64,000 nt of DNA from Roseburia sp. CAG:10041_57 (GCA_001916965.1 MNTL01000048.1:780-64779); one strand, 5' to 3'. Shown: positions 17,408 to 28,300, counted from the first letter of the stretch. Notes: a model not told the origin generated them from the sequence alone. Program-made: numbers and translations.

Positions 17408-17580
17408 TGTGGATAGTGTGGATAATGTGGATAAGGAATCGGGATAATGTCAGAAATGCCTTAAATAATAAGACTTGTGGGATGTGGATGAAATACGTTC
17501 TGAAATGTGGATGGAACATAAAAATATCCACATCCTCGAACCTCCTTTTGGAGGCTCAAAAATGTGGATAATGTGGATAA
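17408..17580 (+). promoter_or_regulatory. DnaA-box array upstream of dnaD-dnaI
   Basis: TGTGGATAG (17408-17416), TGTGGATAA (17417-17425) and TGTGGATAA (17426-17434) abut without a gap; TGTGGATAA repeats at 17563-17571 and 17572-17580, again abutting. Between lie TGTGGATGA (17483), TGTGGATGG (17506) and one inverted ATATCCACA (17524). Four are perfect DnaA boxes. The array ends exactly at the murC stop and precedes dnaD on the minus strand. Confidence 0.75.
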
Positions 17581-18960
17581 TTAAATTCCTAACAGATTTT
17601 CGCCGATTTTTACAACATCTCCGGCGCCCATAGTTATCAACAAATCTCCGTTGATACAATTTTCTAATAAAAAATTTTCAATTTCATCAAAGCTGTGGAA
17701 GTAATAGCATTCTTTTCCTAATTTCTCTATCTCAGTCTGCAGGTCTTTTGAGGTGATACCGATGGTATTTTTCTCCCTGGCAGCATAAATATCAGCCAGA
17801 ATTACCTTGTCAGCCAGAGTCAGTGCCTTGGCGAAATCCTTCAGGAAAGCATTGGTGCGGGAATAGGTATGTGGCTGGAAGACGCACCACAGGGTTTTGT
17901 GTGGATAATTGGCAGCAGCCTTGAGCGTAGCCGTGATTTCCGTAGGATGATGTGCATAGTCATCCAGAATCGTTACACCGCCAATGGTTCCCTTATATTC
18001 AAAACGTCTGTCTGTACCATGGAAATCAGCAAGGGATTTCAGTACTACATTGCTGCCAATGCCAAGAATATCCATCAATGCCAGTACAGAAAGGGAATTG
18101 AGGATATTGTGTTCGCCTACCACACCCAGAGAAACCTTCACAGATGGAGTGCCCTTCTTTAATAAGGTATAAGAACCTCTTCCAAATTCATCAAAAGTAA
18201 CATCCGTATAGCTGTAGTCACAGGATGGATCTTTACCGAAGGTAATGACATTGCAGGGAAGATCCCCTGTAATCTCCTGGAGGTTGTCAATACCGCCATT
18301 AATGATCAGATAACCGTCTTCTGGCAGAATCTGTGCAAACTTATGGAAGGAATGACGGATGTCATTGATGTCTTTAAAGAAATCCAGATGGTCTTCTTCT
18401 ATATTTAATATGATACTGATGCGTGGAAAGAAGCTCAGGAAGGAATTGGTATACTCACATGCTTCTGTAACAAAATAATCTGACTTACCTACACGGATAT
18501 TGCCGCCGATGGATTTTAAGATACCACCGATGGAGAGCGTCGGATCATCATTATCAGCCAGAAGCACTTCGGATATCATGGAAGTTGTGGTTGTCTTGCC
18601 GTGTGTTCCGCTGATCGCAATAGGGAGCTTGTAATTTTTCATGATCTGACCTAACAGATCGGCTCTGGTCATCATGGGAATACCACGATTGCAGGCTTCC
18701 TCATATTCAGGATTATCAGCTGAGATGGCAGCAGTATATACCACAAGATCAATGTCATCTGTTATGTTACCTGCACGCTGACCATAGGAAATGACAGCAC
18801 CCAGGGATGCAAGATGTTCTGTAAGAGCAGACTGTTTGGAGTCGGAACCACTGACAGTAAAGCCTTCATCCAGAAGAATCTGGGCAAGACCGCTCATGCT
18901 GATTCCACCGATGCCCATAAAATGCACGTGAATAGGTTCTTTAAAATTAATCTGATACAT
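17581..18960 (-). CDS. murC: UDP-N-acetylmuramate--L-alanine ligase
   Basis: 459 residues. It adds L-Ala to UDP-MurNAc in peptidoglycan precursor synthesis. The N-terminal nucleotide-binding motif is HFMGIGGISMSGLAQ, ATP loop AISGTHGKTTTTSMI (~115-130), then EACEYTNSFL, LNIEEDHLDFF and the C-terminal DDYAHHPTEI. Length and motifs are standard. The upstream 19 bp hold AGAAAGG rather far from the ATG. No gene lies between it and glgC; the two are divergent. Confidence 0.95.
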   Translation of the reverse strand: MYQINFKEPIHVHFMGIGGISMSGLAQILLDEGFTVSGSDSKQSALTEHLASLGAVISYGQRAGNITDDIDLVVYTAAISADNPEYEEACNRGIPMMTRADLLGQIMKNYKLPIAISGTHGKTTTTSMISEVLLADNDDPTLSIGGILKSIGGNIRVGKSDYFVTEACEYTNSFLSFFPRISIILNIEEDHLDFFKDINDIRHSFHKFAQILPEDGYLIINGGIDNLQEITGDLPCNVITFGKDPSCDYSYTDVTFDEFGRGSYTLLKKGTPSVKVSLGVVGEHNILNSLSVLALMDILGIGSNVVLKSLADFHGTDRRFEYKGTIGGVTILDDYAHHPTEITATLKAAANYPHKTLWCVFQPHTYSRTNAFLKDFAKALTLADKVILADIYAAREKNTIGITSKDLQTEIEKLGKECYYFHSFDEIENFLLENCINGDLLITMGAGDVVKIGENLLGI

Positions 18961-19235
18961 ATATATAAAACCATACCTTTCTATCGAATTAAATTAGTCT
19001 TTGGTATCATCCTATATTACACCTAAATAAGAAACATTTCCACTCAAAAATATTTGGTTCATAAATTTAATTAAAAACATAAAAAACAAGCTAAGTTTTC
19101 TGTAAACTTGTCCGATATATATTATGTAATTGAGTAAAATTGGAGCAAAATGGAAATCTCTGATATTATATGCATTTTGAGTTGAAAATAGACCGAATAA
19201 TTAAAAGAAAATCTTTTAAATAATATGTAAAAATG

Positions 19236-19264
19236 TTCACTTTATGTAAATAGTATGATATAAT
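19236..19264 (+). promoter_or_regulatory. Promoter of glgC-glgD
   Basis: TTCACT (19236-19241), 17-bp spacer, perfect TATAAT (19259-19264). The rest of the 365-bp murC-glgC gap is AT-rich with no other feature I can support. Confidence 0.6.
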
Positions 19265-19325
19265 TATTTTGCGTAATATGGTCCTATATTATTACCGAGA
19301 ATTATGCATTAATAGGGGTGACAAC

Positions 19326-20594
19326 ATGATTAAAAAAGAAATGATAGCCATGCTTTTGGCAGGTGGACAGGGCTCAAGACTGGGTGTTCTGACATCCAAG
19401 ATGGCTAAACCGGCAGTCGCCTTCGGGGGAAAATACAGAATCATAGATTTCCCGTTGAGCAACTGTATCAATTCCGGCATCGATACAGTAGGTGTATTGA
19501 CACAGTATCAGCCGCTTAAACTGAATACACATATTGGAATTGGTATACCTTGGGACCTGGACAGAAATATTGGTGGTGTAACAGTCCTTCCACCATATGA
19601 GAGAAGCGACAACAGTGAATGGTACACTGGAACTGCAAATGCCATATTCCAGAATCTGGAATACATGGAGAACTACAATCCTGATTATGTGCTGATCCTT
19701 TCCGGAGATCATATTTATAAGATGGATTATGAAGTAATGCTTGATTTTCATAAGGAGAGCGGAGCAGAAGTAACCATAGCTGCAATGCCTGTACCTATGG
19801 AGGAAGCAAGCAGATTTGGTATCGTTATTACAGACGATAAGAAGAAAATCATTGATTTTGAGGAGAAACCTGAGAAGCCAAGAAGCAACCTGGCATCTAT
19901 GGGAATCTACATATTTAATTGGAAAACACTGAAGGAAGCACTGATCACAATGGCTGATCAGCCGGCTCTGGATTTTGGTAAACATATTATCCCATATTGT
20001 CACGAGAAAGGTATGCCGTTATATGCATACGAGTATAACGGATACTGGAAAGATGTAGGAACCTTGAGCTCATACTGGGAAGCCAACATGGAACTGATCG
20101 ATATTGTTCCTGAATTTAACCTGTATGAGGAATATTGGAGAATCTATACCAAGAGTGAGATTCTGCCACCACAGTATATTGCATCTGACAGTATTGTTGA
20201 GAGATGTATCATAGGTGAAGGATCAGAAATCTATGGTCAGGTATACAATTCTGTTATTGGATGTGGTGTTACGATAGGTAAAGGTACAGTGGTACGCAAT
20301 TCCATCATTATGAATCAGTGTCACATCGGTAATAATTGCACAGTTGAGAAAGCAATCATTGATGAATACGTCAATATTGGAGATGGAGTAGAGTTAGGTA
20401 CACTGGAAGAAAAGCCCAATGAATTAAAGCCTAATATCTATAATCAGGGTCTGGTAACGATCGGTGAGAAATCCGTAATCCCGGATCATGTAAAAATCGG
20501 AAAGAACTCTGTAGTTTCCGGCGAAACGACAATTGAAGACTACCCGGAAGGCATTTTAGACAGCGGCAAGACATTAATAAAGGCGGGTGAATAG
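19326..20594 (+). CDS. glgC: Glucose-1-phosphate adenylyltransferase, catalytic subunit
   Basis: 422 residues. It makes ADP-glucose for glycogen. The nucleotide-binding loop [22 protein letters not shown] (~10-31), [14 protein letters not shown], the metal/substrate region [10 protein letters not shown] and FEEKPEKP are all present. A left-handed beta-helix tail follows (~290-400). Start at 19326 has AGGGGTG upstream; the ORF reaches back to 19269 without a better site. glgD follows after 1 bp, so the two subunits are co-translated. Confidence 0.95.
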   Translation: MIKKEMIAMLLAGGQGSRLGVLTSKMAKPAVAFGGKYRIIDFPLSNCINSGIDTVGVLTQYQPLKLNTHIGIGIPWDLDRNIGGVTVLPPYERSDNSEWYTGTANAIFQNLEYMENYNPDYVLILSGDHIYKMDYEVMLDFHKESGAEVTIAAMPVPMEEASRFGIVITDDKKKIIDFEEKPEKPRSNLASMGIYIFNWKTLKEALITMADQPALDFGKHIIPYCHEKGMPLYAYEYNGYWKDVGTLSSYWEANMELIDIVPEFNLYEEYWRIYTKSEILPPQYIASDSIVERCIIGEGSEIYGQVYNSVIGCGVTIGKGTVVRNSIIMNQCHIGNNCTVEKAIIDEYVNIGDGVELGTLEEKPNELKPNIYNQGLVTIGEKSVIPDHVKIGKNSVVSGETTIEDYPEGILDSGKTLIKAGE

Positions 20595-20595
20595 T

Positions 20596-21714
20596 ATGAG
20601 AGCGTTAGGAGTAATTTTAGCAGGTGGAAACAATAAAAAGATGAAAGAACTCTCTCAGAAGAGAGCAATTGCAGCAATGCCCATAGCAGGCAGCTACCGC
20701 AGTATAGATTTTGCACTGAGTAATATGTCAAACTCTCATATTCAGAAAGTGGCAGTCATTACACAGTACAATGCAAGAAGTTTAAATGAACATTTAAGTT
20801 CCTCCAAGTGGTGGGATTTTGGACGTAAACAGGGTGGCCTGTATGTATTTACACCAACTGTTACGCCAGAAAGCAGCGACTGGTACAGAGGAACAGCTGA
20901 TTGTCTGTATCAGAATATTTTATTCTTAAAGAGAAGTCACGAACCCTATGTTGTAATCGCAAGCGGTGACTGCGTTTACAAGATGGATTACAATAAAGTA
21001 TTAGAGTACCACATTGCCAAGAAGGCAGATATTACGGTAGTTGTTAAGGACATGCCGGAAGATACGGATATGGGGAAATACGGTACAGTGAAGATGAACG
21101 AAGATTACCGTATTGAAGAATTCGAGGAGAAGCCTCTGGCAGCCAAATCCAGAACAGTATCCTGTGGTATCTATGTCATCAGAAGAAGACAGCTGATTGA
21201 GCTGCTGGAGAAATGTGCGGATGAAGGAAGATATGATTTTGTACAGGATATCCTGATCCGTTACAAGGATTTAAAGAGAATATACGGTTATAAAATAGAT
21301 GATTACTGGAGAAATATCGCATCCGTGGATGATTATTTCCAGACCAATATGGATTTCCTCAAACCGGAGATCCGCGACTATTTCTTTAAACAGTATCCAG
21401 ACGTATATTCAAGGGTAGATGACCTGCCGCCTGCCAAGTACAATCCCGGTTCACAGGTTAAGAACAGCCTTGTGTCAAGCGGTTGTATCATTAACGGAAC
21501 CGTAGAGGATTCCATTTTATTCAAGCAGGTATTTGTTGGCAACAACTGTTATATTAAAAACTCCATCATTTTAAATGATGTGTATCTAGGCGATAACACC
21601 CACATTGAGAACTGTATTGTAGAAAGCCGCGATACCATAAGGGCAAACTCTTATCACGTAGGGGAAAATGGAATCAAGATAGTGGTAGAGAAAAATGAAC
21701 GGTATGTTTTATAA
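20596..21714 (+). CDS. glgD: Glucose-1-phosphate adenylyltransferase, GlgD subunit
   Basis: A 372-residue paralogue of GlgC. The catalytic loop is changed: LAGGNNKKMKELSQKRA replaces GGQGSRL, as in GlgD proteins that modulate GlgC rather than catalyse. The central domain (SGDCVYKMDY, FEEKPLAAKS) and a beta-helix tail with hexapeptide repeats remain. ATG lies 1 bp after the glgC stop. Confidence 0.93.
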   Translation: MRALGVILAGGNNKKMKELSQKRAIAAMPIAGSYRSIDFALSNMSNSHIQKVAVITQYNARSLNEHLSSSKWWDFGRKQGGLYVFTPTVTPESSDWYRGTADCLYQNILFLKRSHEPYVVIASGDCVYKMDYNKVLEYHIAKKADITVVVKDMPEDTDMGKYGTVKMNEDYRIEEFEEKPLAAKSRTVSCGIYVIRRRQLIELLEKCADEGRYDFVQDILIRYKDLKRIYGYKIDDYWRNIASVDDYFQTNMDFLKPEIRDYFFKQYPDVYSRVDDLPPAKYNPGSQVKNSLVSSGCIINGTVEDSILFKQVFVGNNCYIKNSIILNDVYLGDNTHIENCIVESRDTIRANSYHVGENGIKIVVEKNERYVL

Positions 21715-21770
21715 GTAATATTTGTATGAAATAACTAAATTATGAAGACTTGCAAAGGGGGAACTTGAGA

Positions 21771-22046
21771 ATGACGATTACAGATGTTCGCGTTCGCAAA
21801 ATTACTAAGGAAGGAAAGATGAAGGCAGTAGTATCTATTACACTTGACGATGAATTCGTAGTACATGATATTAAGGTCATTGAAGGAGAGAAAGGACTGT
21901 TCATTGCCATGCCAAGCAAGAAATCTGCTGATGGCGAGTACAGAGACATTGCTCATCCAATCAATTCTTCCACAAGAGAGCTGATTCAGAAGACAATTCT
22001 GGAGAGCTATGAAAAGGCATTGTCAGAGCCGGACGAGACAGTTTAA
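21771..22046 (+). CDS. spoVG: Septation/sporulation regulator SpoVG
   Basis: A 91-residue small RNA/DNA-binding protein. [11 protein letters not shown]...[25 protein letters not shown] and [22 protein letters not shown] are the family signature. AAAGGGGG precedes the ATG at 21771. It follows glgD by 56 bp; no separate promoter is evident, so it may be read through from the glycogen operon. It ends at a GGAA-loop terminator. Confidence 0.95.
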   Translation: MTITDVRVRKITKEGKMKAVVSITLDDEFVVHDIKVIEGEKGLFIAMPSKKSADGEYRDIAHPINSSTRELIQKTILESYEKALSEPDETV

Positions 22047-22081
22047 GTTTCTGGACAAATATGAATATAAAATGTGGGGAG

Positions 22082-22112
22082 CGGGGTATCGGAAGGTATC
22101 CCGTTTATTTTA
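22082..22112 (+). terminator. Terminator after spoVG
   Basis: CGGGGTATC-GGAA-GGTATCCCG followed by TTTATTTTAT. Confidence 0.7.
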
Positions 22113-22137
22113 TAGATAGTAGAAAGGAATGGTAATA

Positions 22138-24369
22138 ATGGGACAGGGAATTACAATGCAATGGGACAAACAGCAGATACAGGTAGATGCATATGGAGAT
22201 GGAATCATCCGTATCTGTGAACTGAAGAATGGGAAACAGCCATATTCTGCAGCCGTGGAGCTGACAGTAGAACAGCAGCAGAAGGTAGCAGTAGCACAAT
22301 ACCAGGTATCAGAGCAGGGAGCCAGTACCGTATTTGAAACAGCATTATTGCGGGCAGAAGTGGAACCGGATGGAACAATTACTTTTTACAATAAGAAAAA
22401 TAACGAGAAGCTGACATGCGTGTCAGAAATACAGGAGATAAAGAAAAACACTCTCACAGAGGAAGAAAAGGCATTCATTGGGATGGAAGGTCATGAGAGT
22501 GGAGATGAGGTGCAGGCAAAGGTCAACCTGTCCTTGTCACTGGATGAGGCAGACTGCATCTATGGACTGGGAGATAAGACCGGCGTACTGAATAAGAGAG
22601 AGTATGAGTATGAGATGTGGAATTCTGACATACCGGCCCCTCATGAAGATAATTTCAAAGCACTGTATAAGTCAGTGCCTTTCATGATCGTGTTAAAAGA
22701 GAATACAGTATATGGCGTGTTCTTTGACAATCATGGCAAGAGTGCCTTTAATCTGGGTAAAGAATATGAAGACCGTATAGAATACCGGGCAGAAGACGGT
22801 ATGATGGATTATTATGTCATTACAGGTGAAAATATGGCGGAAGTTATTGGCGGTTATACGTGGCTGACAGGACGTGTACCTCTGCCGATGCGCTGGACAC
22901 TTGGCTATCATCAGTGCCGCTGGAGTTATAAGACAGAGGCAGAGGTAAGACAGCTGGCAGCAGATTTCAGACGATATGAGATTCCATGTGATGCTATTTA
23001 TTTTGATATTGATTATATGGATGGCTATCGAGTATTCACCTGGAATAAGGACAACTTCACAGACCCCGATCAGCTGATTACTGACCTGAAAGAACAGGGA
23101 TTCCAGGCAGTTACCATTATTGATCCCGGTGTGAAAAAAGACGAGGACTATTACGTTTATCGGGAGGGTATCGAGCATGATTATTTTGCAAAAGATGTAA
23201 ATGGAGATGTCTATATCAATGCCGTATGGCCCGGAGATTCTGCATTTCCTGATTTTGGAAGACAGGAAGTACGTGACTGGTGGGGAGAGAAGCATCAGTT
23301 CCTGCTGGATAAAGGCATTATGGGTGTATGGAACGATATGAATGAGCCTGCAAGCTTCAATGGTCCATTGCCGGATGATGTTGTTTTCACCGAAGAGGAT
23401 GAGATTACAAATCATAAGTGGATGCACAATGTCTATGGTCACAATATGTCCAAGGCGACCTATCAGGGACTGCGCAGATTAAGTGATAAGCGTCCTTTTG
23501 TCATTACCAGAGCCTGCTACAGCGGCACGCAGAAGTATGCTACGGTATGGACAGGGGATAATAACAGTCTGTGGACACATTTGCGTATGGCAATTCCACA
23601 GTTGTGTAATCTGGGTATGAGTGGATATCCTTTTGCAGGAACAGATATTGGAGGATTCGGTTCTGATACAACTGGCGAACTTCTGGTACGCTGGTATCAG
23701 GTGGGATGTTTCTCCACACTGTTTCGTAATCACAGCGCAATGGGAACAAGACGTCAGGAACCATGGCTTTTTGGCAAAGAGAAGCTGGATATCATCAGAA
23801 AGTACGTGGAGCTGCGTTATGAACTGATTCCATATTTCTATGACCTTTTCCATGAACATCTAAGCACTGGTCTTCCTGTTATGAGACCACTGGTGCTGGA
23901 GTATGAAAAAGATATCAATACACACAATATGAATGATGAATTCATGATAGGAAGTCAGTTGCTGGCAGCGCCGGTAGTAGAGCAGGGAGCGACCAAGAGA
24001 ATGGTCTATCTGCCGGCAGGCGAATGGGTTGATTACTGGACAAAGGAGCACATTGCCGGTGGACAGTATATCATCAGGGATGCACCGCTTGATACCTGCC
24101 CGATTTATGTGAAAGCAGGTACAATATTGCCAAAATACCCGGTAGAAGCCTATATTGGAACCAAGGAGCAGAAGAAGCTGATTCTGGAAGTTTACGCAGG
24201 GGATGGAGAGTACGAGCATTATCAGGATGACGGACTGGACTTTGCCTATGAACAGGGCGCTTATAACCTGTATCGCTTCAGCCACACGGGCAATGGAGAA
24301 CTGGAAGAGAAGCTGCTTCATGAAGGATATCCGAAATATGAAGAAATCGAGATAAAATATATCCCTTGA
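22138..24369 (+). CDS. GH31 alpha-glucosidase
   Basis: A 743-residue cytoplasmic glycosidase without signal peptide. A beta-sandwich N domain (1-~230) precedes the barrel: GYHQCRWSY, DAIYFDIDYMDGYRVFTWN, nucleophile Asp400 in WNDMNEPASF, and acid/base Asp474 in WTGDNNSLW. C-terminal beta domains include APVVEQGATKRMVYLP. This pattern fits alpha-1,4-glucosidases. The ATG at 22138 is preferred because AGAAAGGA abuts the ATG at 22129. Its place after the glycogen genes fits turnover of maltodextrins. Confidence 0.92.
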   Translation: MGQGITMQWDKQQIQVDAYGDGIIRICELKNGKQPYSAAVELTVEQQQKVAVAQYQVSEQGASTVFETALLRAEVEPDGTITFYNKKNNEKLTCVSEIQEIKKNTLTEEEKAFIGMEGHESGDEVQAKVNLSLSLDEADCIYGLGDKTGVLNKREYEYEMWNSDIPAPHEDNFKALYKSVPFMIVLKENTVYGVFFDNHGKSAFNLGKEYEDRIEYRAEDGMMDYYVITGENMAEVIGGYTWLTGRVPLPMRWTLGYHQCRWSYKTEAEVRQLAADFRRYEIPCDAIYFDIDYMDGYRVFTWNKDNFTDPDQLITDLKEQGFQAVTIIDPGVKKDEDYYVYREGIEHDYFAKDVNGDVYINAVWPGDSAFPDFGRQEVRDWWGEKHQFLLDKGIMGVWNDMNEPASFNGPLPDDVVFTEEDEITNHKWMHNVYGHNMSKATYQGLRRLSDKRPFVITRACYSGTQKYATVWTGDNNSLWTHLRMAIPQLCNLGMSGYPFAGTDIGGFGSDTTGELLVRWYQVGCFSTLFRNHSAMGTRRQEPWLFGKEKLDIIRKYVELRYELIPYFYDLFHEHLSTGLPVMRPLVLEYEKDINTHNMNDEFMIGSQLLAAPVVEQGATKRMVYLPAGEWVDYWTKEHIAGGQYIIRDAPLDTCPIYVKAGTILPKYPVEAYIGTKEQKKLILEVYAGDGEYEHYQDDGLDFAYEQGAYNLYRFSHTGNGELEEKLLHEGYPKYEEIEIKYIP

Positions 24370-24432
24370 CAATAGAACAAATATTCGATACGATATATGT
24401 AATTGTTCAAAAGAAGAAAGGCTGGTAAATTT

Positions 24433-24606
24433 ATGGCAAGCTGTGATACTTGTGCATATAATGTATATGACGATGAAGACGAATGCTACTATTGTGAAGT
24501 AGACATGGACGAAGATGACGCAGTCCGCATGAGCCAGGGGCACTACAAGGAATGTCCCTACTACCGCAACGGCGATGAATACGCAGTCGTACGCCATCAG
24601 ATGTGA
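24433..24606 (+). CDS. DUF6472 family protein
   Basis: A 57-residue acidic protein with paired Cys motifs (CDTCAYNVYDDEDECYYCEV, ECPYY), probably binding a metal. The pattern C-TC-YN-YDEE-YYCEV-MDEDD-ECPYYR-DEY-VVRHQ matches the short DUF6472 family of Lachnospiraceae. AAAGAAAGG lies upstream. Function unknown; neighbours are GH31 and pth. Confidence 0.8.
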   Translation: MASCDTCAYNVYDDEDECYYCEVDMDEDDAVRMSQGHYKECPYYRNGDEYAVVRHQM

Positions 24607-24609
24607 TAG

Positions 24610-24629
24610 CGGGGTTCTGAATCGTTACG
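24610..24629 (+). repeat. Right-end fragment of the MITE-like repeat
   Basis: GGGGTTCTGAATCGTTACG matches the right end of the 145-bp repeat with one change (ATC for ATA), directly after the DUF6472 gene. No left end is present. Confidence 0.5.
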
Positions 24630-24633
24630 ATAA

Positions 24634-24699
24634 ATGTACTCTCGGAGTTTTCTAAATGAAGCCAGAATGCTTTGTTTGAAGAAGATTCCGAGAGTACAT
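24634..24699. repeat. 13-bp inverted repeat upstream of pth
   Basis: ATGTACTCTCGGA (24634-24646) and its exact complement TCCGAGAGTACAT (24687-24699) flank a 40-bp AT-rich loop. No U-run follows. It could be another small insertion or a leader structure of pth. Confidence 0.6.
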
Positions 24700-24721
24700 G
24701 ATAATTGGAAAAGAGGAAAGT

Positions 24722-25294
24722 ATGTATATAATAGCAGGGTTGGGCAACCCAACAAAGGAATATGATAATACAAGACACAATATCGGTTTTGCGGCAATTG
24801 ATGCCCTGGCTGACAAATATGGAATCAGTGTCAGTGATATGAAGAATAAGGCACTGATGGGGAAGGGCGTCATCAATGGCAATAAAGTCATGCTGTTAAA
24901 GCCACTTACTTATATGAACCTGAGCGGAGAGGCAATCCGTGCAGCTGTAGACTACTATAAGATAGATGAAAAGAGTGAACTTATCGTTATCTATGATGAT
25001 ATCAGCCTGGATGTGGGACAGCTCCGTATCCGCAAGAAGGGCAGTGCAGGTGGTCATAATGGCATCAAGAACGTCATCCTGCATCTGGGACATGATACAT
25101 TCCAGAGAATTAAGATCGGTGTAGGCGAGAAGCCCAAGGGATATGATCTGGCAGACTATGTGCTGGGGCATTTCTCAGGGGAAGAGCTGGCGATTATGAA
25201 GGAAAGTCTGGAGAAGGTCTGTGGCGCAGTGGAACTCATGCTGGAGGGTGATGTGGATGCAGCCATGAACCAGTATAATAAAAAAGCGGATTAG
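24722..25294 (+). CDS. pth: Peptidyl-tRNA hydrolase
   Basis: 190 residues. It releases peptides from peptidyl-tRNA. IAGLGNPTKEYDNTRHNIGF carries the substrate Asn and the catalytic His19. LKPLTYMNLSG and IYDDISLDVGQLRIRKKGSAGGHNGIK follow. The start at 24722 has GAGGAAAG just upstream, against the in-frame 24698 start. mfd follows 24 bp later, a pth-mfd pairing common in Firmicutes. Confidence 0.95.
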   Translation: MYIIAGLGNPTKEYDNTRHNIGFAAIDALADKYGISVSDMKNKALMGKGVINGNKVMLLKPLTYMNLSGEAIRAAVDYYKIDEKSELIVIYDDISLDVGQLRIRKKGSAGGHNGIKNVILHLGHDTFQRIKIGVGEKPKGYDLADYVLGHFSGEELAIMKESLEKVCGAVELMLEGDVDAAMNQYNKKAD

Positions 25295-25317
25295 TGTGAA
25301 AAGGCAGGGACATTCGT

Positions 25318-28300
25318 GTGAATACAATATTGGCACCCCTTAGAGAGCTGGGGGAATATGAGGATATTCAAAAACAACTGAATACACAACAGGGCAAGGT
25401 CAGTATCAGCGGCTGTGTGGATTCCCAGAAGCTTCATATGATATATGGATTTACGGAAAAGTATGATGTGAAGCTGATCGTGACATACAGTGATATGAAG
25501 GCGAAGGAGCTGTTGGATGATTGCAAGCTGTATTGTAGAGAATCCTATTATTTTCCTGCAAAGGACCTGATCTTTTATCAGGCAGACATTCACAGTAATC
25601 AGCTGATTAAGGAACGTGTTGCTGTTCTGCGCAAGCTTCTTGAGGGAGAACCGATTACAATTGTCACCACTTTTTCTGCCTTGATGGCGCATCAGCTCCC
25701 CTTGTCTGTATGGCAGGAGAATGTCATAGAGATTGAAGAGGGCGGTATTGCAGAAGAGGCAGCAATTGCCAGACAGCTGGCGAAGATGGGATATGAGAAG
25801 AATTATCAGGTAGAAGCACCGGGGCAGTTCTCAGTCCGTGGCGGTATTGTTGATATTTTTGATCTGACCAGAGAGAATCCGGTCCGTATCGAGCTGTGGG
25901 GGGATGAGGTAGAGTCTATCCGTTCCTTCGATATAGAGAGTCAGCGTTCCATAGAAAAACTGACAGAGGTGTCAATTTATCCCGCAACAGAATTGATTTT
26001 GTCAAAAAAAGCATTAGAAGACGGTCTGGCAAGGATGGAGAAGGACTGTAAGAAATCAGCTGCCTTTTTCAGAGAAGAGACAAAACCGGAGGAAGCGCAT
26101 AGACTGGAACAGGCGGTGGCAGAATTAAAGGAACAGGTGACACAGTTTCAGTCCTTCGTCAATCTGGAGAGTTATATTGGATATTTCTACGAAGAGACAC
26201 AATCTCTGGTAGATTTCGTAGCAGATAGAAAGCTGTGTATCTGTCTGGATGAGCCGGCAAGAATTGAAGAGCATGCCAATGCTGTAGAGCTGGAGTTTCG
26301 GGAAAGTATGTCCACCAGAGCAGAGAAGGGATATATTTTGCCGGAGCAGATGAATGTACTCTATGGAGCCAGGGAAATCTATGCACGTCTGGATAAGAAC
26401 AGACTGCTTGCACTGAGTACCATGGAGTACAAGGGATTTCCTGTAAAGTTCCAGAATCGTTACGCAGTGAATGCCAGAAATGTATTTTCCTATAATAACA
26501 GCTTCCCGGAGCTGGTGAAGGATCTGAATCACTATAAGAAGAATGGATATCGTGTTCTTCTGGTGTCTGCTTCCTCTACGAGAGCCAAGCGTCTGGCAAC
26601 GGATCTGATGGATGAAGGACTCAATGCCTTTTACTCAGATAATTCACAAAGAGAGCTTCAGCCGGGAGAAATCATGACGTTCTACGGAAATGTGCTGAAG
26701 GGATTTGAGTATCCCATGCTCAAATTCGTAGTCATTTCAGAATCTGATATCTTTGGAAAGCAGAACCGTAAGAAGAAAAAGAAGAAAGTCTATGAAGGTC
26801 AGAAGATCAGGGATTTCTCAGATCTGAAGATAGGTGATTACGTTGTACATGAGAATCATGGACTGGGCATCTATAAGGGTATTGAAAAGGTAGAAGTAGA
26901 TAAGGTCGTAAAAGACTATATCAAGATAGAATACCGGGATGGTGGTAATCTCTATATTCTGGCGACCGGGCTGGATGTTATCCAGAAATATGCTTCTGCT
27001 GATGCTGCCAAGCGCCCGAAGCTGAATAAGCTGGGAACGCAGGAATGGACAAAGACCAAATCCAAAGTAAAGAGTGCTGTCAATGAAGTGGCAAAGGATC
27101 TGGTGGAACTCTATGCAGTAAGACAGGAGAAACAGGGATTCGCATTTGGACATGATACTGTATGGCAGCAGGAATTTGAAGAGATGTTTCCTTTTGAAGA
27201 GACGCAGGATCAGCTGCTTGCCATAGAAGCTACAAAAGCAGATATGGAAAGCTCACGTATCATGGACAGACTGATCTGTGGGGACGTGGGATATGGTAAG
27301 ACAGAGATTGCAATCCGTGCAGCATTTAAGGCAGTGCAGGATGGCAAACAGGTAGCATTTCTTGTACCGACTACCATTCTTGCGCAGCAGCATTACAATA
27401 CTTTCGTGCAGAGAATGAAGGATTTCCCTGTCCGTATAGATATGCTGTCCAGGTTCCGTACTGCGGGCGAACAGAAGAAAACGCTGGAAGACTTAAAGAA
27501 AGGTCTGGTAGATATTGTAATTGGTACACACAGACTCCTTTCAGCAGATGTCAAATACAAGGATCTGGGGCTGCTTATCATAGATGAGGAGCAGCGTTTT
27601 GGTGTACGTCATAAGGAGAAGATCAAGCAGGTCAAGGATACAGTTGATGTATTGACACTGACAGCAACGCCGATTCCAAGAACACTGCATATGAGTCTGG
27701 TGGGAATCCGTGATATGAGCGTGCTTGAAGAAGCACCCAATGAGAGACAGCCGATACAGACCTATGTCATGGAATATAATGAAGAAATGGTACGAGAAGC
27801 CATTGTCAGAGAGCTATCCAGACAGGGACAGGTCTACTATGTATACAATCGTATCAATAATATTGCAGAGATCACAGACAGAATACAGGCACTGGTTCCA
27901 GAGGCGACAGTAGCTTATGCCCATGGACAGATGAAAGAACATGAACTGGAGAAGATCATGTATGGCTTCATCAATGGAGAGATCGACGTACTGGTGTCTA
28001 CAACGATCATAGAGACAGGGCTGGATATTTCCAATGTAAATACCATGATTATTCATGATTCGGATAATATGGGACTTTCCCAGCTGTATCAGTTGAGAGG
28101 ACGAGTAGGACGTTCCAATAGAACCTCTTATGCTTTTCTCATGTATAAGAGAGACAAGATGCTCAAGGAGGTTGCTGAGAAACGTCTGCAGGCGATCAAA
28201 GAATTCACAGATCTGGGAAGTGGTTTCAAGATTGCCATGAGAGATCTGGAGATCAGAGGAGCAGGCAATCTCTTAGGAGAGCGTCAGCATGGTCATATGG

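Noticed and set aside
17400..17580. Short tandem repeats that could suggest a CRISPR or minisatellite
   Set aside because: The unit is 9 bp and equals the DnaA-box consensus, with no spacers of regular length; interpreted as DnaA boxes.
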